DNA from: Candidatus Poseidoniaceae archaeon
Lineage (GTDB): Archaea; Thermoplasmatota; Poseidoniia; Poseidoniales; Poseidoniaceae
NCBI GenBank assembly: GCA_029250345.1
Contig: JAQXFL010000001.1
Coordinates: forward strand, 1-7,975
Length of the DNA: 7,975 bases
Reading direction: 5' to 3'
The first letter of the stretch is position 1. Every line of letters starts with the position of its first letter. Below are positions 7,164 through 7,975 of the stretch, one piece after another. The notes under the pieces were generated by a model. That model had not been told where the DNA came from. It saw nothing but the letters and a program-made list of their open reading frames with translations, and did no database searches. The position numbers and the translations under genes were made by a program.

Positions 7164-7180
7164 CGATGGCTGAACCATCG
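7164..7180. repeat. Perfect 6-bp inverted repeat, 5-nt spacer, mid-gap
   Basis: CGATGG (7164-7169), spacer CTGAA, CCATCG (7175-7180). Its centre (7172) lies 48 bp from the cyclophilin ATG and 44 bp from the ATG at 7216. Spacer length matches the repeat at 4917-4935, but the arm sequences differ. It could be an operator for one or both genes, or chance. Confidence 0.4.
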
Positions 7181-7187
7181 ACATTCT

Positions 7188-7197
7188 CAAAAGTTAA
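7188..7197 (+). promoter_or_regulatory. Candidate TATA box for the 7216 gene
   Basis: CAAAAGTTAA lies about 24 bp upstream of ATG 7216 and is among the most A/T-rich stretches of the gap. That spacing suits an archaeal TATA box for a transcript starting at or within a few bases of the ATG, in keeping with the lack of a Shine-Dalgarno. The match to the archaeal consensus is only moderate. Confidence 0.35.
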
Positions 7198-7215
7198 GTC
7201 CGTTTTACCGTTAAC

Positions 7216-7614
7216 ATGAGTGATTTCACATTTTTAGGGCAAACAGTACCTCGATTGACCATGCTGGTTGGAGGTGCATTGGTGTTGGAAGGCGTTGGAT
7301 TTTATCTCGGCACAGGAATGACCAGTTTCACCTCATTGATTCCTGCCTTTTTCGGATTACCCCTCATTGCGATGAGCATCATGGCAACCCGTCAACCTGA
7401 ACGCTCACATTTTTGGATGCACATCGCTGTTGTGTTCGGACTCTTGACCTTCCTTGGTGGAGGTATGGGCCTGCAGGGTCTTGCAGCTGGCGATTTCTCG
7501 GCACCGACCGTTGCTCAGTTGCTTATGCTGGTGATGGGTGGAGTCTACACTTTCGCTTGCATTCGCTCGTTCACCCACGCTCGAAAAGCCCGCGAAGCTA
7601 CAAACGCTGCATGA
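7216..7614 (+). CDS. Small four-helix integral membrane protein, function unknown
   Basis: The protein has 132 residues and four hydrophobic segments: about 14-34, 38-58, 67-89 and 98-117. The loop between helices 2 and 3 (RQPER, 59-63) and the C-terminal tail (HARKAR, 121-126) are basic, so by the positive-inside rule both ends should face the cytoplasm. The helices are rich in Gly and Met (GGGMG 81-85). A polar group H65, W67, H69 lies at the start of helix 3. I saw no known transporter or enzyme motif and do not recognise the family. ATG 7216 has no Shine-Dalgarno, but a candidate TATA box sits at a leaderless distance. The downstream membrane-protein gene begins 45 bp after the stop on the same strand and may be co-transcribed. 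Confidence 0.82.
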   Translation: MSDFTFLGQTVPRLTMLVGGALVLEGVGFYLGTGMTSFTSLIPAFFGLPLIAMSIMATRQPERSHFWMHIAVVFGLLTFLGGGMGLQGLAAGDFSAPTVAQLLMLVMGGVYTFACIRSFTHARKAREATNAA

Positions 7615-7623
7615 ACGCCGAAG

Positions 7624-7650
7624 CGTCATGCTCTTGACGGTTAGTGCACT
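7624..7650. repeat. Weak inverted repeat and 8-bp palindrome in the 7615-7659 gap
   Basis: The 45-bp gap contains CGTCA (7624-7628), a 6-nt spacer and TGACG (7635-7639), followed by the palindrome AGTGCACT (7643-7650), which ends nine bases before the next ATG. There is no A/T-rich box at a leaderless distance from 7660, which favours read-through from the upstream gene. Both elements are short enough to be chance. Confidence 0.25.
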
Positions 7651-7659
7651 GGCAACAAC

Positions 7660-7975
7660 ATGGCAGGTGCTCCTGACGATGATGTCGAAATCGTTTTGGA
7701 TGCCATCATCGCTGATGCTACGCAACAGAAAATCATTGCCGGTGGCATTGAAGAATTGAACCACGGACGGCGTCAATTGAACTTCTCTGCAGTCACTACG
7801 GTGGCGGTGTCCATCGTCTTTCTTTTGCTCGCAATGACCTTTGGTGAATCGTTGATGAAAACGACAACTGAAGGTGACTTTAGCGGCGAGTGGTGGGATA
7901 CTCCGCTTCAACTCCGTCACACTATGGATTTACCAATGGACACACTTCGGGCTCAACTGCCAGTGAACGGGACTT
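7660..7975 (+). CDS. N-terminal part of a single-pass membrane protein, cut by the window edge
   Basis: From ATG 7660 the frame stays open through 105 codons to the right edge, so the gene is incomplete. The start reads MAGAPDDDVEIVLDAII. A polar, mostly acidic segment of about 40 residues ends in basic HGRR (35-38). A hydrophobic helix follows at about 42-61 (VAVSIVFLLLAM, 48-59), and then a polar region begins (GEWWDTPLQLRHTMDLP). The basic residues before the helix suggest a cytoplasmic N-terminus and an outside C-terminal domain, that is, a signal anchor. The frame continues well beyond the helix without a stop while keeping protein-like composition. The family cannot be named from this part. 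It lies 45 bp behind the four-helix protein gene and may share its transcript. Confidence 0.72.
   Translation, partial: MAGAPDDDVEIVLDAIIADATQQKIIAGGIEELNHGRRQLNFSAVTTVAVSIVFLLLAMTFGESLMKTTTEGDFSGEWWDTPLQLRHTMDLPMDTLRAQLPVNGT

Larger units (their letters stand above)
7125..7215. promoter_or_regulatory. Divergent promoter region, cyclophilin / small membrane protein
   Basis: This 91-bp gap separates the two divergent starts. It holds a run of seven C (7142-7148), a perfect inverted repeat (7164-7180) and an A/T-rich stretch (7188-7206). No Shine-Dalgarno lies close to either start. On the minus strand a nine-codon frame (ATG 7150 to TGA 7121) overlaps the cyclophilin ATG by ATGA. If the cyclophilin starts at 7184 instead of 7124, part of this gap is coding. 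Confidence 0.5.

Noticed and set aside
7405..7920. 171-codon reverse-strand open frame across the last two genes
   Set aside because: It is antisense to two frames with clear membrane helices, is rich in Cys, His, Arg and Ser without hydrophobic blocks, starts with TTG and resembles no protein I know. It is a shadow of the forward genes.
1..7975. CRISPR arrays, insertion sequences, tRNA or rRNA genes, and defence genes
   Set aside because: No regularly spaced direct repeats, terminal inverted repeats with a transposase, tRNA cloverleaf or rRNA-like sequence was seen; nearly all bases are covered by supported genes.

Overview
The window reads as a piece of a mesophilic archaeal chromosome, most likely a marine euryarchaeon of the Marine Group II (Poseidoniales) kind. 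The reasons are a TYW2/Taw2-type wybutosine enzyme (a pathway of archaea and eukaryotes), a bacterial-type UvrC (known to have been acquired by several mesophilic archaeal lineages), acidic Sec-exported proteins held by one C-terminal membrane segment, many N-glycosylation sequons, and start codons mostly without Shine-Dalgarno sequences, as expected for leaderless transcripts. The lineage is an inference from gene style; no rRNA or other marker is present.

Layout from left to right: uvrC (+, 62-1789) runs head-on into a 1031-residue membrane-anchored surface protein of unknown function (-, 1790-4885), with no base between the two stop codons. A 51-bp divergent gap (4886-4936) separates that gene from taw2 (+, 4937-6109). 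taw2 converges with a secreted, membrane-anchored cyclophilin-type peptidyl-prolyl isomerase (-, 6111-7124), with one base between the stops. A 91-bp divergent gap (7125-7215) leads to a small four-helix membrane protein (+, 7216-7614). A further membrane protein (+, 7660 onward) is cut by the right edge. About 95% of the window is coding. No stretch above 300 bases lacks a gene.

The genes do not form one obvious pathway: DNA repair, tRNA modification, extracytoplasmic protein folding and cell-surface proteins are mixed, as in a housekeeping region. The one plausible link is topological. The cyclophilin and the large surface protein share the plan signal peptide, ectodomain, one C-terminal helix, cytoplasmic tail, so the cyclophilin could fold such exported proteins. 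I found no CRISPR array, transposase, integrase, tRNA, rRNA or defence system, and nothing that clearly forms a new multi-gene system. The best leads are the unassigned surface protein with five close cysteine pairs, the eukaryote-like signature of the TYW2 enzyme, the cysteine-flanked insert in the cyclophilin, and perfect inverted repeats with 5-nt spacers in both divergent gaps.
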